IMG/VR virus record: IMGVR_UViG_3300042691_010939
Coordinates: 1-28,597 of that record
Reading direction: 5' to 3' (one strand)
From: a virus
DNA length: 28,597 nt
Made by a program: the position numbers and the translations under genes
In this document: positions 11,894 through 19,288 of the stretch, in pieces
Position numbering within the stretch: the first letter of the stretch is position 1
Layout: the number at the start of each line of letters is the position of its first letter
Notes under the pieces: generated by a model
The model's database searches: none
What the model was told of the DNA's origin: nothing
Seen by the model: the letters and a program-made list of their open reading frames with translations, nothing else

Positions 11894-12741
11894 GGTTTCC
11901 TACCTGCTAGAGCGACCTGGGTGACGATTACAGACGCAACAATTACTTGCTGTGCCTGTTCTCGTACTTCTGGACTAAGGTCCGACCCGATTGAGCGTAG
12001 GTTGTTTACAAGTTTACCGACTGCTTCCAACGCTAGTTCGATGCTGATTGTTTCCTCTGGCAAAGTAGGCTCAGGACTAGGCTCGCTCGGAATCTGAGGC
12101 TCTGTCGGGCTCGTAGAAGGCTCAACAGGTTCGAGGGTAGGTGTTATGGCTTCTGGGGGCTTTGTCGGCTCTACGGGCTTTACAGGGCTTGTGGCACTAG
12201 GCTCTGGTTCTGGACTCGGTTCTGGCGTAGGTTCAGGGGTTGGTTCTGGGTTTATGGGAGCCACCTGAGCCACTGGCTCAGGCTCTCTGACAGCTTCCTC
12301 AGTGCGAGCCACATCTTGGGAGCGCTCAACTGTTTCGGTTCGTTCAACTTGATCTGTCCTTACTGTCGTTTTAGTTTCCGGTAAAGGTTCAGGGCTAGGA
12401 GTGGGGCTGATAGGCAAAGGAGCAGTGTAGCCAGGATGGTAAAGCAAAGCAGGATCCAGCTCAGTGCCGTCACTAGATACAACGCCAACAAAAGCGGTGA
12501 ACTGGCCAGCCCAACCACCCTCGCAAAAGTGCTGGGCAATGTTGCCTTTATCCAAGAAGTAGTTGTTTTCATTGTTCCATCCTGTCGCATAGCTTTGTTG
12601 ATTGCCAGTTGAGTCGGCACAGGTTATTGTGGCCATCGCTTGTGCAGCGTAGGCAGGGGAAGGTTGCCAAGCCATAAAGAAAAGAAAAAAGCCCACAAAC
12701 ATAAGTCGTAGGCTTTTGTTCTTGGCTAATCTACTTAGCAA
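11890..12741 (-). CDS. Exported Pro/Glu-rich protein in lysis module (283 aa)
   Basis: N-terminal signal peptide: basic start (LAKNKSLRLM), hydrophobic core FVGFFLFFMAW, and likely cleavage after PAYA (about residue 32). A small globular part with two Cys (TITCADS, QHFCEGG) follows to about residue 105, then a low-complexity stalk rich in PEP, PTP and EPT repeats (about 110-230), and a final helix VIVASVIVTQVALAG that could span a membrane. The overall shape is a wall-spanning surface or lysis accessory protein. TTG at 12741 overlaps the endolysin TAG; an ATG at codon 14 is an alternative. A second frame is nested in it (12360-12572). No family recognised. Confidence 0.65.
   Translation of the reverse strand: MLSRLAKNKSLRLMFVGFFLFFMAWQPSPAYAAQAMATITCADSTGNQQSYATGWNNENNYFLDKGNIAQHFCEGGWAGQFTAFVGVVSSDGTELDPALLYHPGYTAPLPISPTPSPEPLPETKTTVRTDQVERTETVERSQDVARTEEAVREPEPVAQVAPINPEPTPEPTPEPSPEPEPSATSPVKPVEPTKPPEAITPTLEPVEPSTSPTEPQIPSEPSPEPTLPEETISIELALEAVGKLVNNLRSIGSDLSPEVREQAQQVIVASVIVTQVALAGRKP
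12360..12572 (-). CDS. Nested holin-like frame (70 aa), uncertain
   Basis: Frame lying wholly inside the exported-protein gene on the same strand. ATG at 12572 has AGGATGGAACA just upstream, a better initiation site than that of the host gene. The product has a polar N-terminus, a continuous hydrophobic region (PLLLALYLVTALSWILL then TILATLLLCLSAPLLALNL) long enough for two helices, and a basic end YRKLKRQ. Lysis modules are known for nested membrane genes, such as Rz1 in Rz and dual-start holins. It could still be a chance by-product of Pro/Ser/Thr codons in the main frame, so it is provisional. Confidence 0.35.
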   Translation of the reverse strand: MKTTTSWIKATLPSTFARVVGLASSPLLLALYLVTALSWILLCFTILATLLLCLSAPLLALNLYRKLKRQ

Positions 12742-13354
12742 GTTTTGGCTTTACCTTTGGGGGCTTAGGGGCTTTTACTACTGGCTCTGGCTCGTGAATC
12801 GGGGCAGGTAGGGTTTCGCCTGTGTCCTCGATTGGCTTAGGGATGGTCTGGTCTAAATCCCACTTGTCAATGACATTGAATACAAACTTCATCGGGTCAA
12901 CAAAACCCTTGCCGTCAAGTGTCCAGCGGTGAACCCGACCCTTACAAATCTCAAAGTGTAAGTGTCTACCAGCCGATGCACCGGTGTTGCCCATGATGCC
13001 TAGCTTTGTGCCAGCGGTAATCTTTTGGCCCTTTGCAACCTTGAGGCTACCCTCGACCATGTGGCCGTACCTGGACACAAACCACTTGCCGTCAATCTTT
13101 GATCGAACATCAACATAGTAGCCAATGCCACCTAGTGAGCCGTCTGCCTTTTTTAGCCTTGATGGGCCTGAGTAAAGAACAGTGCCGTCATGCCAAGCCT
13201 CAACCCAAATCTTTGGCTTTGGCCCCCACAAGTCGGTCCCATTATGTGACTTTCTAATTTTCTCAATTGGATGTATACGGATCCCAAAGGGTGAGGTGAC
13301 TTTCCAGTCTTTGTTTCTTTTGCCGTCTAAAGGGAACTGTGGCCTGGTTTTCAT
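12731..13354 (-). CDS. M23-family endopeptidase endolysin (207 aa)
   Basis: Zinc endopeptidase predicted to cut peptidoglycan cross-links at lysis. The LytM/M23 signature is complete: HNGTDLWG (H37, D41), YGHM (H98) and HLHFE (H131, H133). The tail from about 165 is a Pro/Lys-rich linker (KAPKPPKVKPKLAK) that may bind the wall. No other catalytic domain is present. ATG at 13354 with AGGACAACA is preferred; the frame runs on to 13483, but that part would cover the divergent promoter region. Its TAG overlaps the start of the exported protein gene, and the holin-like genes follow. Confidence 0.9.
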   Translation of the reverse strand: MKTRPQFPLDGKRNKDWKVTSPFGIRIHPIEKIRKSHNGTDLWGPKPKIWVEAWHDGTVLYSGPSRLKKADGSLGGIGYYVDVRSKIDGKWFVSRYGHMVEGSLKVAKGQKITAGTKLGIMGNTGASAGRHLHFEICKGRVHRWTLDGKGFVDPMKFVFNVIDKWDLDQTIPKPIEDTGETLPAPIHEPEPVVKAPKPPKVKPKLAK

Positions 13355-13460
13355 TGTTGTCCTATCAGTCTTTATAACCAGTTTACAGGTAGAATAAAAG
13401 CTAAGACCCCTGCGATGCGGAAACATCCAGGGGCGTGAGCAGACTGAAAAGGAGTCCACT
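13355..13460. promoter_or_regulatory. Divergent gap between endolysin and plus-strand HNH gene
   Basis: Holds start signals for both directions. Leftward, TATAAA (minus strand, about 13377-13372) lies 20 bases before the endolysin ATG. Rightward, TAGAAT at about 13390 precedes a leader with a strong hairpin: CCCCTG (13407-13412), a bulged C, GATG, loop CGGAAA, CATC, CAGGGG (13428-13433). The leader then has AAAAGGAG seven bases before the HNH ATG. Read leftward the hairpin is followed by TCTTAGCTTTT, so it may also stop tail-operon transcripts. Neither -35 is convincing. Confidence 0.45.
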
Positions 13461-14048
13461 ATGACCGAGTATAAGACTTGCACTTACTGTAAGCAACTTA
13501 AGCCTGTATCTGACTATTACCTAAATCATGGGACTACAACGCCCAGAAGCAGGTGCAAGCCATGTGTCAATTTGTGTTCAAACATTAGTAGGCAAAAAGA
13601 CCCCGATAAATACCGGAAGCAAAATTTAGCTCATTACTACAAAAACAAAGACAAGCTGAATGAGCAAAGGCGAGCCAAGTGGCCTGAGCTTTACAAGTCA
13701 AAGATTGAATACCACAGGGAAAAGGGCAAAAAGTATCGAGCCGAAAACCCAGACAAGATAAACGCCATAGCTCGTAGAAAAAGGGCTAGGAAAAAAGCTA
13801 ACGGCTGGGAAAAATACACAGAGGCTCAGGTACTTGAGCTGTATGGTGCTGTTTGCCACATCTGTTGCGAGGCAATAGACCTAACCTTGCCTAGAAGGAT
13901 TGGTGTTGAGGGCTGGGAAAAAGGTTTGCAGATTGACCATGTAATACCTATCTCAAAGGGTGGCCCCGATACTTTGGCTAATGTCAAGCCGAGTCATGGC
14001 AAGTGCAACCAGAATAAAAGGGCTAACTTACCTGATGATGTTCAGTAG
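13461..14048 (+). CDS. HNH homing-type endonuclease, opposite strand (195 aa)
   Basis: N-terminal zinc finger (CTYCKQLKPVSDYY, then SRCKPC), a long very basic helical region (residues 45-120, many Lys/Arg/Tyr) and a C-terminal HNH core: CHICCEAIDL, QIDHVIPISKGGPDTLANV, then HGKCNQNKR. This build is common for free-standing phage HNH endonucleases. ATG at 13461 follows AAAAGGAG. It is on the plus strand between the tail and lysis genes, is A-rich compared with its neighbours, and overlaps the convergent XhlA-like gene by 21 bases, all signs of a mobile insertion with its own promoter. Confidence 0.9.
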   Translation: MTEYKTCTYCKQLKPVSDYYLNHGTTTPRSRCKPCVNLCSNISRQKDPDKYRKQNLAHYYKNKDKLNEQRRAKWPELYKSKIEYHREKGKKYRAENPDKINAIARRKRARKKANGWEKYTEAQVLELYGAVCHICCEAIDLTLPRRIGVEGWEKGLQIDHVIPISKGGPDTLANVKPSHGKCNQNKRANLPDDVQ

Positions 14049-14270
14049 TGATCCAACAAGGGCAACTACACCAGCAGCAAGGCCTGTGTAGGCAATCTTT
14101 TCAATCCAGGCTAGGCGAGCCAAAGACAGCTCGACTTCTCTAATCCTGTCCGGCACATCATCCAGGTTGTCTAGCTTGACAAGCATCTTGAGCTGAGTGT
14201 CGTTCATCTCTAGTTGCTTTTGGTAGATCATGTGCTGGGTAATGCGTACCCCAGTTGTTTCCTCAGCCAT
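14028..14270 (-). CDS. XhlA-like membrane protein (80 aa)
   Basis: Polar N-terminal half with a heptad-like helix (LEMNDTQLKMLVKL), then a single C-terminal membrane segment IAYTGLAAGVVALVGSLLNII (residues about 58-78). This layout is that of the XhlA/hemolysin family, which works with holins in lysis. ATG at 14270 overlaps the upstream TAA (TAATG). It is the last gene of the tail operon and probably serves the lysis module. It converges on the plus-strand HNH gene, with the 3' ends overlapping. Confidence 0.7.
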   Translation of the reverse strand: MAEETTGVRITQHMIYQKQLEMNDTQLKMLVKLDNLDDVPDRIREVELSLARLAWIEKIAYTGLAAGVVALVGSLLNIIR

Positions 14271-14503
14271 TAGTTAGTGATAGCAGCGATTTCAGAGTCT
14301 GTCAGACCCAGAGCTTTTAGCTTGGCATTAGCAGAGGCTTTAGCAGTTTCTTTTTCTGCCTCGGCAGCTAGGCGTTCTGCTTCCTGAGCTTCGTAAGCTA
14401 GGCGGTCAGTTTCTCGCTGTGCTAGTTCCTCGGTTGTTAGAGGTACTTCTGTTGCTTCGCCTGTTGAGCAGTCCACTACTAGCTTGGTAATTACTTCTGT
14501 CAT
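14270..14503 (-). CDS. Small tail-tip associated protein (77 aa)
   Basis: Starts MTEVITKLVVDCSTGE, has an Ala/Glu-rich helix (EAQEAERLAAEAEKE) and ends LKALGLTDSEIAAI. Short proteins of this exact layout, with the final ALGLT-x-E-(I/V)-A(A) motif, follow fibre genes in many phages of aquatic bacteria; some larger fibre proteins end the same way. Function not established; structural or fibre assembly role inferred. The ATG lacks a strong ribosome-binding site. Confidence 0.65.
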   Translation of the reverse strand: MTEVITKLVVDCSTGEATEVPLTTEELAQRETDRLAYEAQEAERLAAEAEKETAKASANAKLKALGLTDSEIAAITN

Positions 14504-14519
14504 TTTCTTTTCTTTCTTG

Positions 14520-15047
14520 TTATGGAGAGGTGGTGACTATTCCGTCAGAGCCTTTTAGGATTCCGTATAAAGAAACTGTTGAGCCAGCCTCAAAGTTGCC
14601 AGCAATTGAATTGAAGGTGAGCGTTGTTATAGCGGCAGTATTTGACCAAAGACCGGCACCAATAGCATTTAGGACTCCTGTTGCGTTATTTTCAGTAACG
14701 CTGTCAATAGAGATTGACTTATTTGTTGAGCCTGTGTAATTAGGAATGTAAAGCTCGTTGTTTGAGAATGTATTAGCTGTTGTCGAATTAGATGGTGTCC
14801 ATAAATAAAACTCTGTGTAGTTAGGTGACGATGTCCCAGTGCCCTCACCGATAAGATAACGACTTGTCTTATTAGAGGCACTAGAATTCAATGCAAAACT
14901 GATAGGCGCATAAGGATTGCCAAAATTGCTACTTTGCCTGACTGAAATTTTAGCAATAATGTCAGTAAATGTTTGCGGTATAGAGGTGAACTCAATCGAG
15001 GCAGCAGCAGTACCTAGAGTTTTAGATTCTATAAGTTTCATTGTCAT
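14520..15047 (-). CDS. Tail tip/fibre protein, paralog 1 (175 aa)
   Basis: Beta-rich, Ser/Thr/Asn-rich protein. It starts with TLGTAAASIEFTSIPQTFTD and ends with WSNTAAITTLTF...FEAGSTVSLYGI. Both blocks recur in the next two genes, so the three are tandem paralogs. The start is ATG at 15047 (a second ATG follows two codons later) right after the previous stop. A role in host recognition or virion decoration is inferred from position at the end of the tail operon and from composition. Confidence 0.7.
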   Translation of the reverse strand: MTMKLIESKTLGTAAASIEFTSIPQTFTDIIAKISVRQSSNFGNPYAPISFALNSSASNKTSRYLIGEGTGTSSPNYTEFYLWTPSNSTTANTFSNNELYIPNYTGSTNKSISIDSVTENNATGVLNAIGAGLWSNTAAITTLTFNSIAGNFEAGSTVSLYGILKGSDGIVTTSP

Positions 15048-15050
15048 TTT

Positions 15051-15536
15051 CTAGCTCGCAATTCCGTATAAAGTTGCTGTGAAGCCAGACGCAAACTGGT
15101 CAGACCCAGCGTAAACAAGTATTGAAGTTATAGCTGCGGTGTTTGACCATCTTCCAGCATTAGCAAGAACCGCTCCAAGTGAAGATTCTTGTGGGCGGGA
15201 TAGAATTGTCTTGTGCTTGTCTGTAGCAGAGTAATCCATAAATTGAACGACTGACTGGTATCCGTCATTTGTATTCATAGCACCAATGTCCAGAAAAGCT
15301 CCAGTCCCAGCATCAGAGCCAGTTCCACCAGAGTATCCGTACATTCTAATATTTGGATAGTTTGTACTAGTATCCCCATTGACTCTTAGCCTCGCTCCTG
15401 AGCCACCTGCTGTTGCTTTTCCATTCAAAATAAGAACCAAGTCCCGATAGGAAGCTGGGATATTTGAAAACGACACGCTCGAAGTTGCTGAAGCCAGAGT
15501 CACAGTAGCTAGAGGTGTATAAGTAGGTGTTGGCAT
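15051..15536 (-). CDS. Tail tip/fibre protein, paralog 2 (161 aa)
   Basis: Has TLASATSSVSFSNIPASYRDL near the start and WSNTAAITSILVY...GFTATLYGIAS at the end, matching paralog 1 closely in both places (WSNTAAIT is identical). The middle (Gly/Ser/Asp-rich, residues 40-110) differs, which suggests a conserved frame with a variable ligand-binding face. ATG at 15536 is two bases after the stop of paralog 3. Confidence 0.7.
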   Translation of the reverse strand: MPTPTYTPLATVTLASATSSVSFSNIPASYRDLVLILNGKATAGGSGARLRVNGDTSTNYPNIRMYGYSGGTGSDAGTGAFLDIGAMNTNDGYQSVVQFMDYSATDKHKTILSRPQESSLGAVLANAGRWSNTAAITSILVYAGSDQFASGFTATLYGIAS

Positions 15537-15538
15537 TT

Positions 15539-16105
15539 CTAACCTTTCAGGCCATAGATTGAAAAGCGAGAACCAGTATTGAAGCTGGCAAAAGCGTCAA
15601 TGAGCTTTATCTCAGTAATGCTGTTGGTCAATGCCAAGCTTCCGCTAGTAAGCCTAATTCGGTTAAGGTCAGTTCCACCAGTCAAAGCTCTAAAGGTTTT
15701 ATTCTTTGTTGTTGAGTAAGCGTCAAGGACATCAAGCACCATAGCACCATGAGCATTAGAAGCTGAGCTGTTTCCAGTAGTGAAACCAAGTCGCATCGAG
15801 CTTTGAGAAGTAGAAGCCGATGATGAAACGCTAGAGCCGTTGCCTTGAAGTTCGTGGTAGAAGTATCCAGAAGTTGTTGCGTTGAACTGGACATTTATAG
15901 CTGAGTCAACATCTGCTCTAGTGGAGCGAGCAACTGCCCTAATCTGTAAGTGCTTGTAGGTAGATGAATAGTCCCCTAAACTGCTGAAGGTGACAGAAGG
16001 CTGGGAACTACCTAAAATGGTAGAGCTGATTAGCTCATAGGCATCTAGGGAAACTCCCCCACCAGCCCCAGCAGCACTAAAAATACCTAACGCTGAGAGA
16101 GTCAT
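15539..16105 (-). CDS. Tail tip/fibre protein, paralog 3 (188 aa)
   Basis: Has an extra Gly/Ala-rich N-terminus (ALGIFSAAGAGGG, about 17 residues) before the shared part ISSTILGSSQPSVTFSSLG, and ends FNTGSRFSIYGLKG. It has weaker resemblance to paralogs 1 and 2 but the same start and end pattern. The loop SSVSSSASTSQSS is low-complexity. The ATG overlaps the previous stop (TAATG). Confidence 0.65.
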   Translation of the reverse strand: MTLSALGIFSAAGAGGGVSLDAYELISSTILGSSQPSVTFSSLGDYSSTYKHLQIRAVARSTRADVDSAINVQFNATTSGYFYHELQGNGSSVSSSASTSQSSMRLGFTTGNSSASNAHGAMVLDVLDAYSTTKNKTFRALTGGTDLNRIRLTSGSLALTNSITEIKLIDAFASFNTGSRFSIYGLKG

Positions 16106-16494
16106 TAGACTGCCGTTGCGTTACCAATAATGCGGTAAGAGTTAGTACCTACACAGACAACAGAAACAGCGTCATAACGCTGACCAATGCGGTAAGCGGT
16201 GCCAGCGGTTCCTCGACCTGCAAGGCTAACGGCTGTGCCGTCCCTAGTGATCGTGACAGTGCCAGCGCCATCCTGAAGGATGTCAACACGCTCGCCAGCG
16301 ATAAAAGCTGTGGCGGTTGAGAATGTCACAGTAGTAGCTGACCCACCATCAAACTCTAGAATCTTGTAGCGGTCAGTGGTAAGCACTGTGTAAGAGGTAG
16401 CTGTTGAGGCAGTGAGATTCTGTTCATTTGAAAGATACAGATTGACATCAGCAGCCGCAAGAACTTCTCCTGCGGTAAAGGTTTTTCTTGGCAT
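16105..16494 (-). CDS. Minor tail/fibre protein with FTAGEVL motif (129 aa)
   Basis: Begins KTFTAGEVLAAADVNLYLSN, a motif found near the start of many phage fibre and minor tail proteins ('FtaGevLtaadvN'). The rest is beta-rich with ATTVTFSTATAF and AGTVTITRDG-like strands, resembling carbohydrate-binding or fibre-tip domains. ATG at 16494; stop overlaps the next gene. It lies between the large minor tail protein and the fibre paralogs. Confidence 0.7.
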   Translation of the reverse strand: MPRKTFTAGEVLAAADVNLYLSNEQNLTASTATSYTVLTTDRYKILEFDGGSATTVTFSTATAFIAGERVDILQDGAGTVTITRDGTAVSLAGRGTAGTAYRIGQRYDAVSVVCVGTNSYRIIGNATAV

Positions 16495-16523
16495 TGGGTT
16501 CCTTATGTTCTCGTTTTAGTTTA

Positions 16524-17771
16524 CTACTCGTAGGCCAAGCGGTCATTGTCCAGCTCGCCCAAGACAGGGTTGTCTAGGATAAAGATGGCAAAGTCAAGCC
16601 GCTCTAGGGCAAAGGTTATGTTCTTGCTGGATGATGACCAGTCATGGCTAATTCCAATGATTCTGACATACTGCTCAATGGCTGGCGGAATGTCTGAAGG
16701 CTCAAACCTAACAAGGACGATGTCCCCAATCTCAAGGTCCAAGACTGCGTTTTGGTTAGCTAGTGTCAAGGTGTCCATAACCACTGTGACGGCCTCAAAG
16801 CGATACTGTGGCTCCTTGAATCGGGCAAGCAAGAAGTCTGCCAAGAACTGCAACTCAGACTGATCAGCAACTAGCAGGTTGCTTTGAGAGTAGCTTCGCG
16901 GTCCGTAGATTGTTTGTGAGTCGGCATCTGAAGCTGTGGCCTCAAGTGCAGGGCTGGCAGCGTTGCTAATAAGAATTCGGTTGTAAAGGTTTTCTGAGCC
17001 AAAGACATTGTTGACGCTCGCAAACTGAATGCCTGTGTAAACTCCGCCAACAATCTCATCGCTAAAAACCAGGTTCGGTGTGTTAGGCACGGAGTTTCGC
17101 TCGCGGAAAACGACCTTGCCGTCCTTGCCAATAAACAAGTTGCCAAACTCTGAGTTGCTGACAAGCTGTAAGTATTCCAGCACCGAGGTTCCCTCGTCAA
17201 TCAGGGCCCCAAGCATGGTTGAGTTTCCTGTGTCAATCTCTCTGTTTGCGGTGGGCCAGTCGACTTCTGGCCTGTCTAGAATGGCGTTGACTCGAGCACC
17301 TGAGAGCTGAGCAGTAGGAGTAAACTCCTCAAGCCCTGAGTTGGTCAGCACCGAGAAGGCGTCCGAGACCGAGATGCTTACCTGCGATCGGTTGCTAGGT
17401 GCATAGGCAATGTCAAAGTCATCGATTGAGCCAAGGAAAACTGGCAAGTCGTTGCAGCTAATCCTCACAGTTCGGCGAGGAATGAGCTGGCCAAAGTAAG
17501 GGCCGTTGGGATACAAGGGGTCAAAGTGCCGGTCCGAGTTGTCAACTGTAATAGTTGAGGTTCCAGCGTCAATGCGGTCAAGTGCCTGGTTCTTGCCTCG
17601 TGCCACGCTTGTGGCTATAAGCCTGTCGCTGATGTCAAAAAATCTCTCGCCACCCAGAGTAAAGCTGGTGTTGTCTAAGACGCCTTCAACAGCGTCATTG
17701 AGAGTAAAAGCAAAAGGGTCAGACTGGCCAAGGTTTAGACCTAGTTCAACTTTGACTGAGGGGGCTGGCAT
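16524..17771 (-). CDS. Large minor tail protein, tail tip hub (415 aa)
   Basis: Resembles actinophage minor tail proteins that form the distal tail hub. The N-terminal part has DISDRLIATSVARGKN and then STITVDNSDRHFDPLYPNGPY, a block ('RG...G...LdN-dr-fdP') I recognise from that family. The middle (residues 100-300) looks like a baseplate-hub beta domain, and the C-terminal half has IGDIVLVRFEP and IIGISHDWSSSSKNITF, as in Tal/Dit-like proteins. ATG at 17771 overlaps the tape-measure stop (TAATG). It is the only large tip protein here, so the tip is simple. Confidence 0.8.
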   Translation of the reverse strand: MPAPSVKVELGLNLGQSDPFAFTLNDAVEGVLDNTSFTLGGERFFDISDRLIATSVARGKNQALDRIDAGTSTITVDNSDRHFDPLYPNGPYFGQLIPRRTVRISCNDLPVFLGSIDDFDIAYAPSNRSQVSISVSDAFSVLTNSGLEEFTPTAQLSGARVNAILDRPEVDWPTANREIDTGNSTMLGALIDEGTSVLEYLQLVSNSEFGNLFIGKDGKVVFRERNSVPNTPNLVFSDEIVGGVYTGIQFASVNNVFGSENLYNRILISNAASPALEATASDADSQTIYGPRSYSQSNLLVADQSELQFLADFLLARFKEPQYRFEAVTVVMDTLTLANQNAVLDLEIGDIVLVRFEPSDIPPAIEQYVRIIGISHDWSSSSKNITFALERLDFAIFILDNPVLGELDNDRLAYE

Positions 17772-19288
17772 TACGCTCCCACAAAGACAGCACCGGAAGA
17801 TCGCTCATAAGCCTTAATGGCCTCAACGATTGACCTGCCGATTGTGGCTCCAGAGCCAACACCGCCGTTGACATTTATGTTGTAAACATTCTGTGGCTTG
17901 TTGTTTGTGTATTGGCCCATCTTGTTTAGTGGAATGACTGCTTCAGGCTGTCCTGCCTCAGCAAGGTTGGCAAGCACTCCGCCTGGGCGAGGCATAACGA
18001 TTCCGCCAAGAGCCAGCTTTGGAATCTTGGCAGGTATCTTTGCTGGAGTCTTTACTGGCACCTTTGGTATTGATACAGTCGGCACCTTTGGCACCTGAAT
18101 GTTTACGGCTCCGCCAGTCACTCCAGAGACGATTGAAAGAGCTGAGTTAGCAAGGCTAATGATTCCGTTGAGCCCACTGATAATTGTGTTGATAAAGTTC
18201 TCAAACCTAGTTGCCAGTCCGTTGATAACTCCAACAACCAAGTTGCTAATGCCATCAAAGACAGCTCCAAAGAACTTGCCTACTTCAGCCAAGCCCTTCT
18301 GCATAGCCTCAAACAACTTGCCCCAGCCACCAGACAAGCCGACTAGGTAGTTAATCAAGACAACAGCTCCAGCGGCTAAAGCTGCAATTAGTGTGATGAC
18401 CTTGACAATCGGGTTAGCGTTCAGGGCAAAGTTCACAGCAAGAATGGCAACAGCCAGAGCTCCAAAGATTCCAGCAAGGACGGAAACAACCACCGAGTTC
18501 TTGGCGATAAAGTCAAAGAGTCCAGTGATCAGTGGCACAAGCGTTTCCAAAATCGGCAACAAAGCGTTGCCTAGAGATTCCTGCATCTCGCCAAAAGCCA
18601 CAGCCATCTTTGCTGAGCCTGTTGCAGTTGCAGCAGCAGTTCCACCAACCTGAGTTTCAATAGCTTTTAGAATCATGTCCTGAGCTTCAAGCATTTTGCC
18701 TGACTCAACCAGGGCCTTTATCTTGTCCTTCTCTTGCTGAGTAAATGTCACACCAGCTCGAGCTAGGGCAGTGATTCCCTTGATAGGGTCTTGCAAAGCT
18801 TTACCAAGCTGAGTGGCGTTAGTTTCTGCCGAGCCGAATCCTGCTGCTGCCAAGTCAATAGCAGCTAGGGTAGCTCGGTCCATAGCTCCACCCATGACAT
18901 CGGCAGTTGCAGCTAGGTTCTTGAAGGTAAGAAGTTTGGCCTGTGTTGCCTTGATGACCTCATCGTCAATGGCAGTTTGCTTCATTGTTGCGTCAGCAAA
19001 TTCTCGTAGTCGCTTTGTGACTGCTCCGGTCTGAGTGCCAAAAAGGTTCATAGATTCTGCAACGCTGGCAAGTCTGCGGTCAGCAACCTGAGCGTCCTCG
19101 GCAGCTCTAACGGCAGCAACCCCAAGAGCTGTCAAAGCCACAAGCCCAATCTGTGCAGCAGGGGCTAGAGATCTAGTGACAGCTCCAAGCTTTTCAATAG
19201 GTGTGTCAAGTCGCTTGAGTTCCCTTTGTAGCTTGGTGAATCCCTGAGCATTGAAGTTGCTCAGGATGTTGATTTTTATACCGGCCAT
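17771..19288 (-). CDS. Tape measure protein (505 aa)
   Basis: Sets tail length. The N-terminal helical part is rich in Ala/Arg (LKRLDTPIEKLGAVTRSLAP), with TMP-family elements such as GKALQDPIKGITALARAGV. The middle is strongly hydrophobic (about residues 245-320), and a Pro/Lys linker (VPKVPTVSIPKVPVKTP) precedes the C-terminal LANLAEAGQPEAVIPLNK typical of phage tape measures. With about 1.5 angstrom per residue the tail would be short, near 75 nm; this rule of thumb is only approximate. ATG at 19288 overlaps the upstream stop as TAATG. Confidence 0.93.
   Translation of the reverse strand: MAGIKINILSNFNAQGFTKLQRELKRLDTPIEKLGAVTRSLAPAAQIGLVALTALGVAAVRAAEDAQVADRRLASVAESMNLFGTQTGAVTKRLREFADATMKQTAIDDEVIKATQAKLLTFKNLAATADVMGGAMDRATLAAIDLAAAGFGSAETNATQLGKALQDPIKGITALARAGVTFTQQEKDKIKALVESGKMLEAQDMILKAIETQVGGTAAATATGSAKMAVAFGEMQESLGNALLPILETLVPLITGLFDFIAKNSVVVSVLAGIFGALAVAILAVNFALNANPIVKVITLIAALAAGAVVLINYLVGLSGGWGKLFEAMQKGLAEVGKFFGAVFDGISNLVVGVINGLATRFENFINTIISGLNGIISLANSALSIVSGVTGGAVNIQVPKVPTVSIPKVPVKTPAKIPAKIPKLALGGIVMPRPGGVLANLAEAGQPEAVIPLNKMGQYTNNKPQNVYNINVNGGVGSGATIGRSIVEAIKAYERSSGAVFVGA

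Noticed and set aside
13354-13483. Endolysin start at 13483 adding 43 residues
   Set aside because: The extra part is Cys/Arg-rich, overlaps the plus-strand HNH gene's start and its leader hairpin, and ATG 13354 has a good ribosome-binding site.
14028-14061. Convergent-end terminator between plus-strand HNH and XhlA-like genes
   Set aside because: The two genes overlap by 21 bases and no stem with a T-run could be found at the junction.
14520-16105. Diversity-generating retroelement target
   Set aside because: No reverse transcriptase gene, and no pair of template and variable repeats with adenine-specific differences was seen.
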